Source of the DNA: a virus
Length of the DNA: 26,005 nucleotides
IMG/VR virus record: IMGVR_UViG_3300042344_000822
Span: 1 to 26,005 of that record
Reading direction: 5' to 3' (one strand)
The notes beneath the pieces are model-generated. The model was not told where the DNA came from and ran no database searches. It saw nothing but the letters and a program-made list of their open reading frames with translations. Positions 1 to 5,522 of this stretch are shown piece after piece. A program made the position numbers and the translations under genes. Position 1 is the first letter of the stretch; the number at the start of each line of letters is the position of its first letter.

Positions 1-338
1 CACACAACGCCCACGCCCCACTCCGCCAGCGCCAACTCGCGCGCCTTCTTCGCCGTGTCGCAGCCGTGCTCCAGGTGCCAGGCCACGCGCTGCGCTAGGA
101 ACGCGGTCTCGCCGCTGAGGTCGGCGATGCGCTGGCGCAGCGTCGCGTCTGCCGCCCGGTCGCGCATCATCATCGCGTTGGCGACACGCTCGCTCACGCT
201 GGCATTCGCCGCGGCCACGCTGGCCTTCATCGTGTCGCGCTCCGACTCCAGGTCGGCGATGCGCTGGCGCGCGTGCCTCAGGTCGCGGCGCATGGTGTCG
301 ACCACGTCGGCGCTGTAGACCTTCTCCCCGCCGCTCAC
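1..338 (-). CDS. Coiled-coil protein of unknown function, C-terminus off the left edge
   Basis: This is an open frame of 112 codons running off the left edge of the window. The start chosen is GTG at 338, which overlaps the stop of the preceding gene as GTGA, the usual join in this genome. The translation begins VSGGEKVYSADVVDTMRRDL and continues as a highly charged helical stretch rich in Arg, Glu, Ala and Met, with heptad-like spacing, so a coiled coil is likely. It contains two similar short segments, QRIADLE near residue 28 and QRIADLS near residue 70, a possible weak internal repeat. No enzymatic motif is visible. It lies downstream of int and of the 82-residue gene, so it belongs to the far end of the leftward operon. 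The function is unknown. The reading is supported by frame continuity and translational coupling rather than by similarity. Confidence 0.6.
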   Translation of the reverse strand, partial: MSGGEKVYSADVVDTMRRDLRHARQRIADLESERDTMKASVAAANASVSERVANAMMMRDRAADATLRQRIADLSGETAFLAQRVAWHLEHGCDTAKKARELALAEWGVGVV

Positions 339-583
339 GCCCGCACCTCCACACCCTCGGCCAGCGCCGGCAGCACGCGCTCGGTCGGGCGCTCGTGGCG
401 GTCGGCAAGGAGGTCCTCTCGGCCGTAGTCGTGGAGCTGCGCGCGGAGCGAGGCCAACGCCGCCGCCGCCGCACGCGAGCGGTCGAGGTCGGCGAGCGAG
501 CACGCGGGGCGCGTCACAGCGGCCGAGAGCTCGCGGGTGATGGCCAGGATCTTGGGGTCGGTCAGGACGAGTCGAAGGCTCAT
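335..583 (-). CDS. Small protein of unknown function with its own operator-like promoter
   Basis: The 82-residue protein begins with ATG at 583 and overlaps the next gene by four bases (GTGA). The N-terminal half (MSLRLVLTDPKILAITREL) reads like a compact alpha-helical domain. The middle is an Ala/Arg/Leu-rich helix and the end is acidic. No known family is recognised. It lies 36 bp downstream of the integrase stop. That gap is AT-rich and holds a TTGACG box and an inverted repeat, so the gene can be expressed independently of int. A small, separately controlled gene next to int could be an excision or regulatory factor (for example a recombination directionality factor), but nothing in the protein proves this. 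Confidence 0.6.
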   Translation of the reverse strand: MSLRLVLTDPKILAITRELSAAVTRPACSLADLDRSRAAAAALASLRAQLHDYGREDLLADRHERPTERVLPALAEGVEVRA

Positions 584-589
584 GTCCTG

Positions 590-618
590 TATCTAGTATT
601 TAGATGATAGAGCGTCAA
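590..618 (-). promoter_or_regulatory. Promoter with overlapping inverted-repeat operator
   Basis: Reading leftward there is a -35-like TTGACG at 618-613, a 17 bp spacer, and a -10-like TAGATA at 595-590. The inverted repeat ATCTA-gtatt-TAGAT at 591-605 covers the -10 box and half of the spacer, which is where a repressor would block polymerase. The predicted start of transcription, about 7 bp after the -10, falls at the ATG at 583, so the message could be leaderless. The -35 match is good and the -10 match is moderate. The assignment comes from spacing and symmetry only. Confidence 0.45.
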
Positions 619-619
619 G

Positions 620-1702
620 CTACTCGCTAAAAGATATTCCGCCACCGAAGCGCAGCCGCAGCTGCTCGGGCTCGGTGACGGGCGCCGGTGCGATCTCGCC
701 CGCGAACGGGATCCGCTCGACTTCCGCGGCGATCTGGCTCCACTCCGTCCGCGAGTAGCCCTCGACCACGTCCCGGCTCCGGGCGTGGGTCACTTGCCGG
801 ATGAGCCCCGGCTCACACCGTGCGGCGCGGGCGGCTGTGAGGAACGTGTGCCGGAGCGCGTGGGGTGACCGACCCTTGCGCAGCCCCAGCACGGCCAGGT
901 CCTGCCGCATCCGCGCCGCGGCATTGTCGCCGCGCACAGGGGTGCCGTTGCCTGTGGGCACCAGCAGGTCCTCCCCGCGCGGGATGCGGCCGTGCCGACC
1001 GGCCCAGCCGAGGGCGTGCCACCAGGTCAGGCCGCGGGCGAGGGTCGAGTGGACCGGGACCCGGCGCACCGTCGCGGTCTTCGTCGCGCCCATCCGCCGC
1101 TCGCGGCAGTCGAACGACCGGGCCACGAACAGCTCGAGCCCGCCCACCGAGCTCCGCCGCAGGTCCGACCAGCGCAGCGCGGCGACCTCCCCGATCCGCA
1201 TCCCCGCCATGCCGCACAGTCCCCACAGCACCCGCCGCTGGGCAGGCACCCGAGGGTCCGAGACCAGCTGAGCCAGCTCGTCCAGCGCGAACCAGAACCC
1301 CGCCCGCCACTCCGGGTCGGCGTCCGCATCCGCCGGGAGGTCGGCCGGCCCCAGGATGCACGGCGTTGAGGGGATGATGCCGTCCACCACCGCGTCCCGC
1401 AGCACCCAGCTCAGCGTCGCGTAGGCGTGCCGCACCGTGCGCGGCGCCAGGTCCTCGGCCAGCCGCGCCACCCAGACCCGCACCCACGCGGCCGTGATGT
1501 CGGCCAGCGGGACGCCCGCGAAGGCCGGCCGCGCGTAGCTCTCCAGCCGCTGCCGGTCCGTCCGTAGCGAGCGCGGACGCACCTGAGCCCGCCTCGCCAG
1601 CCACCGATCCACGTACACGCCGAAGGTGCAGTCGGGGGCCGCCGTCGGCGCCGAAAGGCGCGCCAGCTCGGCAGCGGGCACACGAGGAGAGCGAGAACGC
1701 AT
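620..1702 (-). CDS. int: Tyrosine recombinase integrase
   Basis: The 360-residue protein is a phage-type tyrosine integrase that would recombine attP with a tRNA-Thr attB. An N-terminal SAM-like core-binding domain spans roughly residues 25-110, and the catalytic domain runs from about 135 to 325. The catalytic set is visible: Arg169 in GMRIGE, Lys208 in GATKTAT, His281 and Arg284 in HALRH, His306 in QVTHARS and the nucleophile Tyr316 in EGYSR. There is no obvious N-terminal arm-binding zinc or beta domain, so the protein is on the short side. The ATG at 1702 is preferred over an upstream TTG at 1741 because GGAGGA sits 9 nt before it. The gene lies 96 bp downstream of the small DNA-binding-like gene and next to the att core, the usual int-attP arrangement. 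Family assignment is secure. Directionality and partner factors are not visible. Confidence 0.95.
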   Translation of the reverse strand: MRSRSPRVPAAELARLSAPTAAPDCTFGVYVDRWLARRAQVRPRSLRTDRQRLESYARPAFAGVPLADITAAWVRVWVARLAEDLAPRTVRHAYATLSWVLRDAVVDGIIPSTPCILGPADLPADADADPEWRAGFWFALDELAQLVSDPRVPAQRRVLWGLCGMAGMRIGEVAALRWSDLRRSSVGGLELFVARSFDCRERRMGATKTATVRRVPVHSTLARGLTWWHALGWAGRHGRIPRGEDLLVPTGNGTPVRGDNAAARMRQDLAVLGLRKGRSPHALRHTFLTAARAARCEPGLIRQVTHARSRDVVEGYSRTEWSQIAAEVERIPFAGEIAPAPVTEPEQLRLRFGGGISFSE

Positions 1703-1762
1703 GAGCGATCTTCCTCCGAGGGCGCACGTCTGGTGCGTCAAAGTAGCGTGGAAATCATTGCG

Positions 1763-1792
1763 TTCGCGCGCGTGAGCAAGGCGGCGCGCGAA
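1763..1792. repeat. Nine-base-pair inverted repeat between attP core and int
   Basis: TTCGCGCGC at 1763-1771 and its exact complement GCGCGCGAA at 1784-1792 are separated by 12 bp. The repeat lies in the 96 bp gap between the stop of the upstream gene and the int ATG. As RNA it forms a GC-rich hairpin just after the upstream stop but has no U-tract, so it is not a textbook terminator. It could also be a pair of protein-binding sites in the P arm. The symmetry is seen directly; the role is inferred. Confidence 0.5.
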
Positions 1793-1798
1793 TGAAAA

Positions 1799-2194
1799 TC
1801 AGGCGGCTTTCGCCGAGGGATTCTGATCGTGGCGAGCGCGCGGTTTCGTAAACCGCAGGTCACCGGTTCGATCCCGGTCGTTGGCTTCCCCACCCACGCG
1901 CCGCTTCCCCTTCCCGCCCCCACCCGGGGACGGTGCCGGCCCGCCGCTCAGCGCGACCGCCATTGCCCGCGTCGACTCCAGCCGCTCCCGCGCCCGATCG
2001 AGGTCCGACGCAAAGCGCCAGACCACCGCGACCGACACACCATACTGCTCGGCCAGGGCCTGCGCCTCGGCGGCACGGTCGGCCTGCTCGGTGTGGGGGA
2101 CATTGCGGTACAGGAGGCCCGAGTCCTTGGGACGCGGGCCGCGCTTCTTCGGCGAAGTTTTCGGGTCGGGGGCCGGCGGGATCTTCTTGCTCAT
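1799..2194 (-). CDS. Small helix-turn-helix-like protein, candidate repressor, whose 3' end contains attP
   Basis: The 131-residue frame starts at ATG 2194 (MSKKIPPAPD). The N-terminus is basic and Pro/Lys-rich. Residues about 36-70 form two or three helices with a helix-turn-helix-like pattern, ALAEQYGVSVAVVWRFASDL, which would bind DNA. A Pro/Gly/Lys-rich linker follows (about 84-103). Residues 104-118 are simply the antisense translation of the tRNA-Thr core (..RTGDLRFTKP), and the last 13 residues, RARHDQNPSAKAA, are encoded on the int side of attP. The coding region is therefore cut and re-ended by integration. The -AA terminus resembles ClpXP/ssrA-type tails. Position upstream of int, size and HTH-like pattern match a phage immunity repressor, but no family match could be tested. 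An in-frame TTG at 2230 would add 12 residues, but it coincides with the -35 box. The protein could instead be an excisionase-like or other small regulator. Confidence 0.6.
   Translation of the reverse strand: MSKKIPPAPDPKTSPKKRGPRPKDSGLLYRNVPHTEQADRAAEAQALAEQYGVSVAVVWRFASDLDRARERLESTRAMAVALSGGPAPSPGGGGKGKRRVGGEANDRDRTGDLRFTKPRARHDQNPSAKAA
1840..1886 (+). other. attP: attP core: 3' half of tRNA-Thr(CGT)
   Basis: A 3' tRNA half is present on the plus strand: anticodon stem GCGGT (1840-1844), loop TTCGTAA with anticodon CGT (1847-1849), stem ACCGC (1852-1856), variable AGGTC, T arm ACCGG-TTCGATC-CCGGT (1862-1878), and acceptor strand CGTTGGC (1879-1885). The matching 5' acceptor strand GCCAACG and a proper D arm are absent upstream, so this is not a functional tRNA gene. 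Integrases of this family commonly use tRNA 3' ends, and the fragment lies beside int, so this is the attachment core. Integration would rebuild an intact tRNA at one junction. The true identity block may be slightly shorter or longer than marked, and the crossover is probably at or near the anticodon loop. Confidence 0.85.
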
Positions 2195-2201
2195 ATCTAC
2201 T

Positions 2202-2230
2202 CGTATGCAGACGTTTCGGTGCACCGTCAA
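2202..2230 (-). promoter_or_regulatory. Promoter of the attP-overlapping regulator, with palindromic operator candidate
   Basis: Reading leftward there is TTGACG at 2230-2225, 17 bp, and CATACG at 2207-2202. The predicted start falls at about 2195, next to the ATG at 2194, so the transcript could be leaderless. A perfect 10 bp palindrome, CGGTGCACCG, lies at 2217-2226 between the two boxes, a plausible site for autoregulation. The -10 match is weak (3 of 6), so the call rests mainly on the -35, the spacing and the palindrome. Confidence 0.4.
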
Positions 2231-2297
2231 CGGCTGAACACCTGCTCCGGCCGGGGCGCGCGGCCGCCCTCACATCGCATCACGCTGATGTCCGGAT

Positions 2298-2675
2298 CTA
2301 CGTCGCGAGCGCTGCCTCATACGCCTCACGGATCGTCGGGCCGTGACTGGTGCGGATCATGTAGCCGCGCTGCACAACGACCGCCCACCCCTCGCCTCCC
2401 ACGGCCTGAGCTCGCGCGACCTCGCGCCCGTCGTCGTAGATCACCGCGTGACCCCGACCGCGCAGTATGGGCCACGGCCCGGGCTCAAGCCCGAGCGCTC
2501 GCCGGGTGAGGGTGGCGACGGGCCAGCCGCACGCCGCGACCCACTCGGCGAGCTGCTCGGCCTGAGCCGCCGTCAGGCGGGGCGCGGCGAGCCGCTCGCC
2601 CGCCGCCCGGCCCGAGGGGCGGCGGCCCGCACCCGCTCGAGCGCCGCCCCGGCCGGGCTTCGCTGGGCGGGTCAT
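2298..2675 (-). CDS. Hypothetical protein with basic Gly/Arg-rich N-terminus
   Basis: The 125-residue protein starts at ATG 2675, overlapping the previous stop as ATGA. The first 30 residues (RPAKPGRGGARAGAGRR..) are a basic, Gly/Arg-rich tail like those on small terminase subunits and other phage DNA-binding proteins. The middle (about 35-65) is helical, with PRLTAAQAEQLAEWV. The C-terminal half is predicted beta-rich (GHAVIYDDGREVARAQAV, then WAVVVQRGYMIR). A DNA-binding role is possible from the tail alone. The family is not recognised. It is the last gene before the regulator's promoter, with about 100 bp between them. Confidence 0.65.
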   Translation of the reverse strand: MTRPAKPGRGGARAGAGRRPSGRAAGERLAAPRLTAAQAEQLAEWVAACGWPVATLTRRALGLEPGPWPILRGRGHAVIYDDGREVARAQAVGGEGWAVVVQRGYMIRTSHGPTIREAYEAALAT

Positions 2676-3067
2676 CGGCCGACCTGGGCTTGGGCCGCCG
2701 CTCCGACGATCGCCGCTGCGATCATGTTGAGGGGCCCCGCCGCACGCGCCCAAGCCTCTCTCACCTCGTCTGGAGACTCCACGCTGGGCCACCTCGACGA
2801 CTCCCACCACTCACGGCGATAGGCGATGGTCTCATCTCTGCCTCTGGGGACCGAAGCGTCATCGACCTCGGCACGCGCGCGCTCGATGAGCGGCGCCAGC
2901 TCGGGGACCGCCACGGTCGCACGCCAGCGATCCAACGGGGTGGTCCAGGTCGCACGCCACAACGCGACTAGAGACGTGGCGACCTCCACGCCGATGCTCT
3001 CTCGCGCGGCCTCGCCCACGCCGAGCGCCAGGTGGGCCAGGGCTAGGCGGCTCTCGTCGCGGCTCAC
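2672..3067 (-). CDS. Hypothetical helical protein
   Basis: The 131-residue protein starts at GTG 3067, overlapping the upstream stop as GTGA, and its own stop overlaps the next ATG. It is mostly alpha-helical, rich in Ala, Arg, Glu and Trp, with a Trp-rich central segment (LVALWRATWTTPLDRWRA, about residues 33-50) and a small, Ala-rich hydrophobic C-terminus (LNMIAAAIVGAAAQAQ). No catalytic motif is seen. The close coupling on both sides shows it belongs to the 3.9-2.3 kb set of small genes between the structural region and the regulator. Function unknown. Confidence 0.65.
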   Translation of the reverse strand: MSRDESRLALAHLALGVGEAARESIGVEVATSLVALWRATWTTPLDRWRATVAVPELAPLIERARAEVDDASVPRGRDETIAYRREWWESSRWPSVESPDEVREAWARAAGPLNMIAAAIVGAAAQAQVGR

Positions 3068-3318
3068 GACGCCACCTCGACACTCTCGACGCTGCCCATG
3101 TCCTCGCCGCTCTGGCGAGTCCAGTAGGCGACCGCGAGCTCGGCCGCGCGCAGCGGGCGGTGCCGCGCGTCGGCAGTCTGGTACGGGAGCGTCTCGACGC
3201 TCTCACCGTCGCGGTCGACGGTGACGCTCTGGATAGGGGCCGAGGCCTGCGCCAGATCGGCACGCATAATCCACTCGGTGCCGTCGCTCATGGTCACGAT
3301 GTAGTCGGTGGTCTTCAT
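3064..3318 (-). CDS. Small hypothetical protein
   Basis: The 84-residue protein starts at ATG 3318, chosen because AGGAGAGACC directly precedes it and because the upstream extension is a GC-rich hairpin region. The sequence begins MKTTDYIVTMSDGTEWIMRA, a beta-strand pattern, followed by VTVDRDGESVETLPYQTAD and a short helix with AYWTRQSG. It looks like a small, single-domain beta/alpha protein of the kind common in phage accessory regions. No family is recognised. Its stop overlaps the next gene start (GTGA). Confidence 0.7.
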   Translation of the reverse strand: MKTTDYIVTMSDGTEWIMRADLAQASAPIQSVTVDRDGESVETLPYQTADARHRPLRAAELAVAYWTRQSGEDMGSVESVEVAS

Positions 3319-3358
3319 GGTCTCTCCTGTGGCGCGGGTTGTCCGCGCCGTGCATGCT

Positions 3359-3416
3359 GGGCGCCCGCACACCGCTGTCACGGTGCGGGGCGCCCGGTGG
3401 TCTCTCCGGGCGCCCC
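3359..3416. repeat. Three GGGCGCCC blocks forming alternative GC hairpins
   Basis: The palindromic octamer GGGCGCCC occurs at 3359-3366, 3388-3395 and 3408-3415. The second and third sit in a perfect 11 bp stem (3387-3397 with 3406-3416, 8-base loop). The first can instead pair with the second, helped by the flanking GCAC/GGTGC sequences. The block lies in the 106 bp gap between the 3425-3895 gene and the next gene start. There is no U-tract, so it may act as a processing, attenuation or protection element rather than a simple terminator. Confidence 0.55.
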
Positions 3417-3424
3417 GGGCGGGG

Positions 3425-3895
3425 CTAGGCGTTGGCCATCGCCCGAGTCCGCGTCTCGATGATCATTGCCTCGGCCTGGCTCCGGGCCACCGAGTCACGG
3501 GCGAGGGCCCGCCGCGCGAGCTGCGCGGTCGCGTCGTCGCCCGCCGCCTCCGCCTCGGCGCCGAGGGCGCGCACGTCGTCGTCGGTCGCGCTGATCTGGC
3601 ACGCGGCGACCCAGGCGCGGCCGAGCAGGTCGGTGAGCTGCGCCTCGGTCACACGGCCGTCCGAGGCGTCTTCGATGTACGAGCCGCGGCGGACGTCGGG
3701 GCCCTCGCCCCGGATGCGGCACCCCTCGACCTCACCTTGACGAGTCGGCCGCACGGTGATCGACAGGTCGTCGCCCTCGTGAGCCGAGAGCCACTCGGTC
3801 ATGTACGCGCAGCGTGCGGCGTGCTCCTCGGTGGTGACGGGGGCGCCCCAGGCATCGGCGCTCAGTACGTGGGTCAGGCGGATCTCGGTGGTCAT
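3425..3895 (-). CDS. Hypothetical acidic protein, first gene after the AT-rich promoter gap
   Basis: The 156-residue protein starts at ATG 3895, preceded by ACGAGAGAGACC, nearly the same leader that precedes the gene at 3318. The N-terminal half is beta-rich (TEIRLTHVLSADAWGAPV, then DLSITVRPTRQGEVEGCRI). The C-terminal half is a run of acidic and Ala-rich helices. No family or motif is recognised. It is the first gene of the short set that leads toward the regulator, and it follows a 119 bp AT-richer gap, so it is probably transcribed from a promoter of its own. Confidence 0.65.
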   Translation of the reverse strand: MTTEIRLTHVLSADAWGAPVTTEEHAARCAYMTEWLSAHEGDDLSITVRPTRQGEVEGCRIRGEGPDVRRGSYIEDASDGRVTEAQLTDLLGRAWVAACQISATDDDVRALGAEAEAAGDDATAQLARRALARDSVARSQAEAMIIETRTRAMANA

Positions 3896-3948
3896 GGTCT
3901 CTCTCGTTTCTGCCGGGTGCGCTGTCACGCCCCGACGAGAGAGACTCT

Positions 3949-4010
3949 ACGCGTTCTCTGGTTCGTGGTCTACCGTAATTCAAACAATCGTACAACCGTA
4001 GCAACGGCGG
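3949..4010 (-). promoter_or_regulatory. AT-richer gap with direct repeats, likely promoter for the small-gene set
   Basis: The 119 bp gap between 3895 and 4015 is clearly poorer in G+C than its surroundings. It holds two direct ACCGTA copies at 3972-3977 and 3995-4000, 23 bp apart (about two helical turns), flanking an A/T-rich core. Leftward, TTGTAC near 3993 followed 17 bp later by TAGACC is a possible weak promoter. Spacing and composition suggest a regulated start point; no box is strong. Confidence 0.3.
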
Positions 4011-4014
4011 CGAC

Positions 4015-4518
4015 TTACGCGGGAGGGTCGGTCTTCGCTCGGCTGGGCGTGAGGCTCGACGGCAGGTCCGGCGTGGGGTCCGGGTCGTCGCGGAGGGGCA
4101 CCGGAGGCGCGACCAGGCGGTGACCGTCGGGCGGGGTCTCGGCCAGGGGGTCGAGCGCGGTGGTGACCGTGCTGTGGCCCATGCCTGGCGTCGGGCGCAC
4201 GCCCACGCGGGCGAGCACGTCGCGCACCTCGCGCTGGCGTGTGGTGCGCTCGATCTGTAGCTCGCGGGCCAGCTGCTCGGCGCGCTCGACACACGCGGCC
4301 TCGGCGGCTCGAGACTCGTGGGCGATCGCAGCCATGTCTTCAGAGAGCCGCCGTTGCGTGTCGACGATCTGCATCCACGCCGCACCCTGCGCCTGGCTCA
4401 CGCTCGCCTCGACGCCCGCGACCTCGGCGCGAGCTCGGCGCCGGCCCGTGACCCAGCCGACCGCGCCGGTGCACGCGCTGATGGCTGCTGCTACGAGGTC
4501 GCTCGGGTCGAGGGGCAT
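4015..4518 (-). CDS. Membrane-anchored coiled-coil protein, spanin-like or structural
   Basis: The 167-residue protein starts at ATG 4518 with GGGAGA seven bases upstream, one base after the previous stop. Residues about 8-26 (LVAAAISACTGAVGWVTG) are a short hydrophobic segment followed by Arg-rich residues (RRRARA), as in an N-in membrane anchor. Residues about 30-110 are a charged heptad-rich coiled coil. The end is Pro-rich (DPDPTPDLPSSL). This order resembles an inner-membrane spanin (Rz-like), but the hydrophobic stretch is weak and the gene is 5 kb from the amidase. It ends the late operon before the AT-rich gap. A role in lysis is a possibility only. Confidence 0.6.
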   Translation of the reverse strand: MPLDPSDLVAAAISACTGAVGWVTGRRRARAEVAGVEASVSQAQGAAWMQIVDTQRRLSEDMAAIAHESRAAEAACVERAEQLARELQIERTTRQREVRDVLARVGVRPTPGMGHSTVTTALDPLAETPPDGHRLVAPPVPLRDDPDPTPDLPSSLTPSRAKTDPPA

Positions 4519-4519
4519 A

Positions 4520-4861
4520 TCATGGTCTCCCGCGGCGGTCGCTGGCCGGCCACCACGTCGCGAGCGGGCGCGGAGCTGCGAGCCCGGACAGGCGTGGAGG
4601 GTCCGCGGCGCCGGCCGCGGGTGCGCAGGGTGGAGCCACGTCCGGCGCCGTGGGTGCGCCACCGTCGGGCGCAGAGAGTGATGCGGCCGCCCGCGCGACC
4701 GCGGCTAGTGCCTGGCGTAGCTCGGAGCACTCCGCCCGCACCCGCTCCAGCTCATCGGTCCGCGCCTGTAGCGCCCGGTGCAGCGCAGCCTCAGGCGCGA
4801 CGGTGATCCCGGCCGCGCGGCGCTCGGCCATGACGTCGTCGATGATCTCTGGGCGGCTCAT
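4520..4861 (-). CDS. Hypothetical coiled-coil protein with Pro/Ala-rich tail
   Basis: The 113-residue protein starts at ATG 4861, overlapping the preceding stop as ATGA. Residues 1-60 are a helical, heptad-like region (LHRALQARTDELERVRAECS). From about residue 65 the sequence becomes low-complexity, rich in Ala, Pro, Asp and Arg, and is probably disordered. No family is recognised. Tight coupling to both neighbours places it in the same operon as the membrane-anchored proteins around it. Confidence 0.6.
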   Translation of the reverse strand: MSRPEIIDDVMAERRAAGITVAPEAALHRALQARTDELERVRAECSELRQALAAVARAAASLSAPDGGAPTAPDVAPPCAPAAGAADPPRLSGLAAPRPLATWWPASDRRGRP

Positions 4862-5130
4862 CGCTCACCGTCCGTCACCAGCCGAAACGCCCGCTGTTTC
4901 CACGCCGGCCACGTCGCGACCTCGGCCGCGTTGGCCTCTAGGAACGCGAGGAAGTGCGCGCGGTCCTCCTCGCTGACCTGCGGCACCATGTCGGGGTCGA
5001 AGTCGCTCGCGACAGCGAGCACGGGGCCGCGCTCCCCCATGTTGGCGGGGCCGGGCAACGTCTGCGCCCGCTCCAGCCGTGACAGGCTCGCTCGCTCCGC
5101 CATCCATCGCGCCGCGTCGTATTCCTTCAC
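4858..5130 (-). CDS. Small hypothetical protein
   Basis: The 90-residue protein starts at GTG 5130, overlapping the previous stop as GTGA, and its stop overlaps the next ATG. It begins VKEYDAARWMAERASLSRLE, a helix, then has a loop with Gly/Pro, an acidic segment (DFDPDMVPQVSEEDRAHFLA) and a Trp-containing helix (TWPAWKQRAFRLV). It has no membrane segment and no known motif. The function is unknown. Confidence 0.65.
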   Translation of the reverse strand: MKEYDAARWMAERASLSRLERAQTLPGPANMGERGPVLAVASDFDPDMVPQVSEEDRAHFLAFLEANAAEVATWPAWKQRAFRLVTDGER

Positions 5131-5522
5131 CGCACACCCCCACAGGCCGCCCACGCTCCGAGCGCCACGCCCCCACCGCAGAGCGCGCACGCGCCCCCGT
5201 GCGAGAGCAGGTCGATCCACGTGGGCCGCTCGCCGGGGCAACTGTTCGAAGCCGTCGAAGAGTTCGCGGGCTCACACACCACCGGCGCCCGCGTCGCCGT
5301 CACCACGCGCACCTCAGCCGCCGCGCCCAACGCCCGGGACCACGCCTCCAGTGCGCACGCGTGCTCGGCCTGGGCACGGGCCACCAGCGCGGCCTCGGTG
5401 GCGCTCACGCCTGCGGACGCAGTGCGGGTGCGGTACTCGCGCTGGACGCACGTGACTTGCGCGGTGCGAGCCGCGGTGAGGGTGGCGGGCTCGGCGATGA
5501 GGGCCAGCACGAGAGCGATCAC
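5127..5522 (-). CDS. Cysteine-containing protein with hydrophobic N- and C-termini, probably exported
   Basis: The 131-residue protein starts at GTG 5522 (GTGA overlap). The N-terminus VIALVLALIAEPATLTAA is a short hydrophobic segment resembling a signal sequence without a basic n-region. Residues 20-80 are helical with Cys and Ala. The C-terminus has a Gly/Cys/Ala-rich hydrophobic stretch (GGACALCGGGVALGAWAA). The cysteines suggest a periplasmic location. It directly follows the gene for a membrane-anchored coiled coil (5519-5806), so the pair has the order expected of i-spanin/o-spanin. No canonical lipobox is present, however, and the assignment stays tentative. Confidence 0.55.
   Translation of the reverse strand: MIALVLALIAEPATLTAARTAQVTCVQREYRTRTASAGVSATEAALVARAQAEHACALEAWSRALGAAAEVRVVTATRAPVVCEPANSSTASNSCPGERPTWIDLLSHGGACALCGGGVALGAWAACGGVR

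Noticed and set aside
813-1727. Long alternative frame within int (304 codons)
   Set aside because: It is a GC-rich shadow frame with Gly/Arg/Ala bias and no ribosome site. The integrase frame carries all catalytic residues.
1736-1741. TTGACG upstream of int as a -35 box
   Set aside because: At 16-18 bp downstream lies the ribosome binding site CGGAGG and no -10-like sequence, so it does not match the other three promoters.
1799-1886. Complete tRNA-Thr gene
   Set aside because: Only the anticodon, T and 3' acceptor parts are present. No complementary 5' acceptor strand or proper D arm lies to the left.
1738-1923. Open frames giving GIEPVTCGLRNR- and DRTGDLRFTKP-type peptides
   Set aside because: These peptides are the translation of an antisense tRNA half. 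The first frame is rejected as a gene. The second is the known consequence of attP lying in the regulator frame, not an independent domain.
3387-3416. Classical Rho-independent terminator
   Set aside because: The hairpin is strong, but no run of U follows on either strand.
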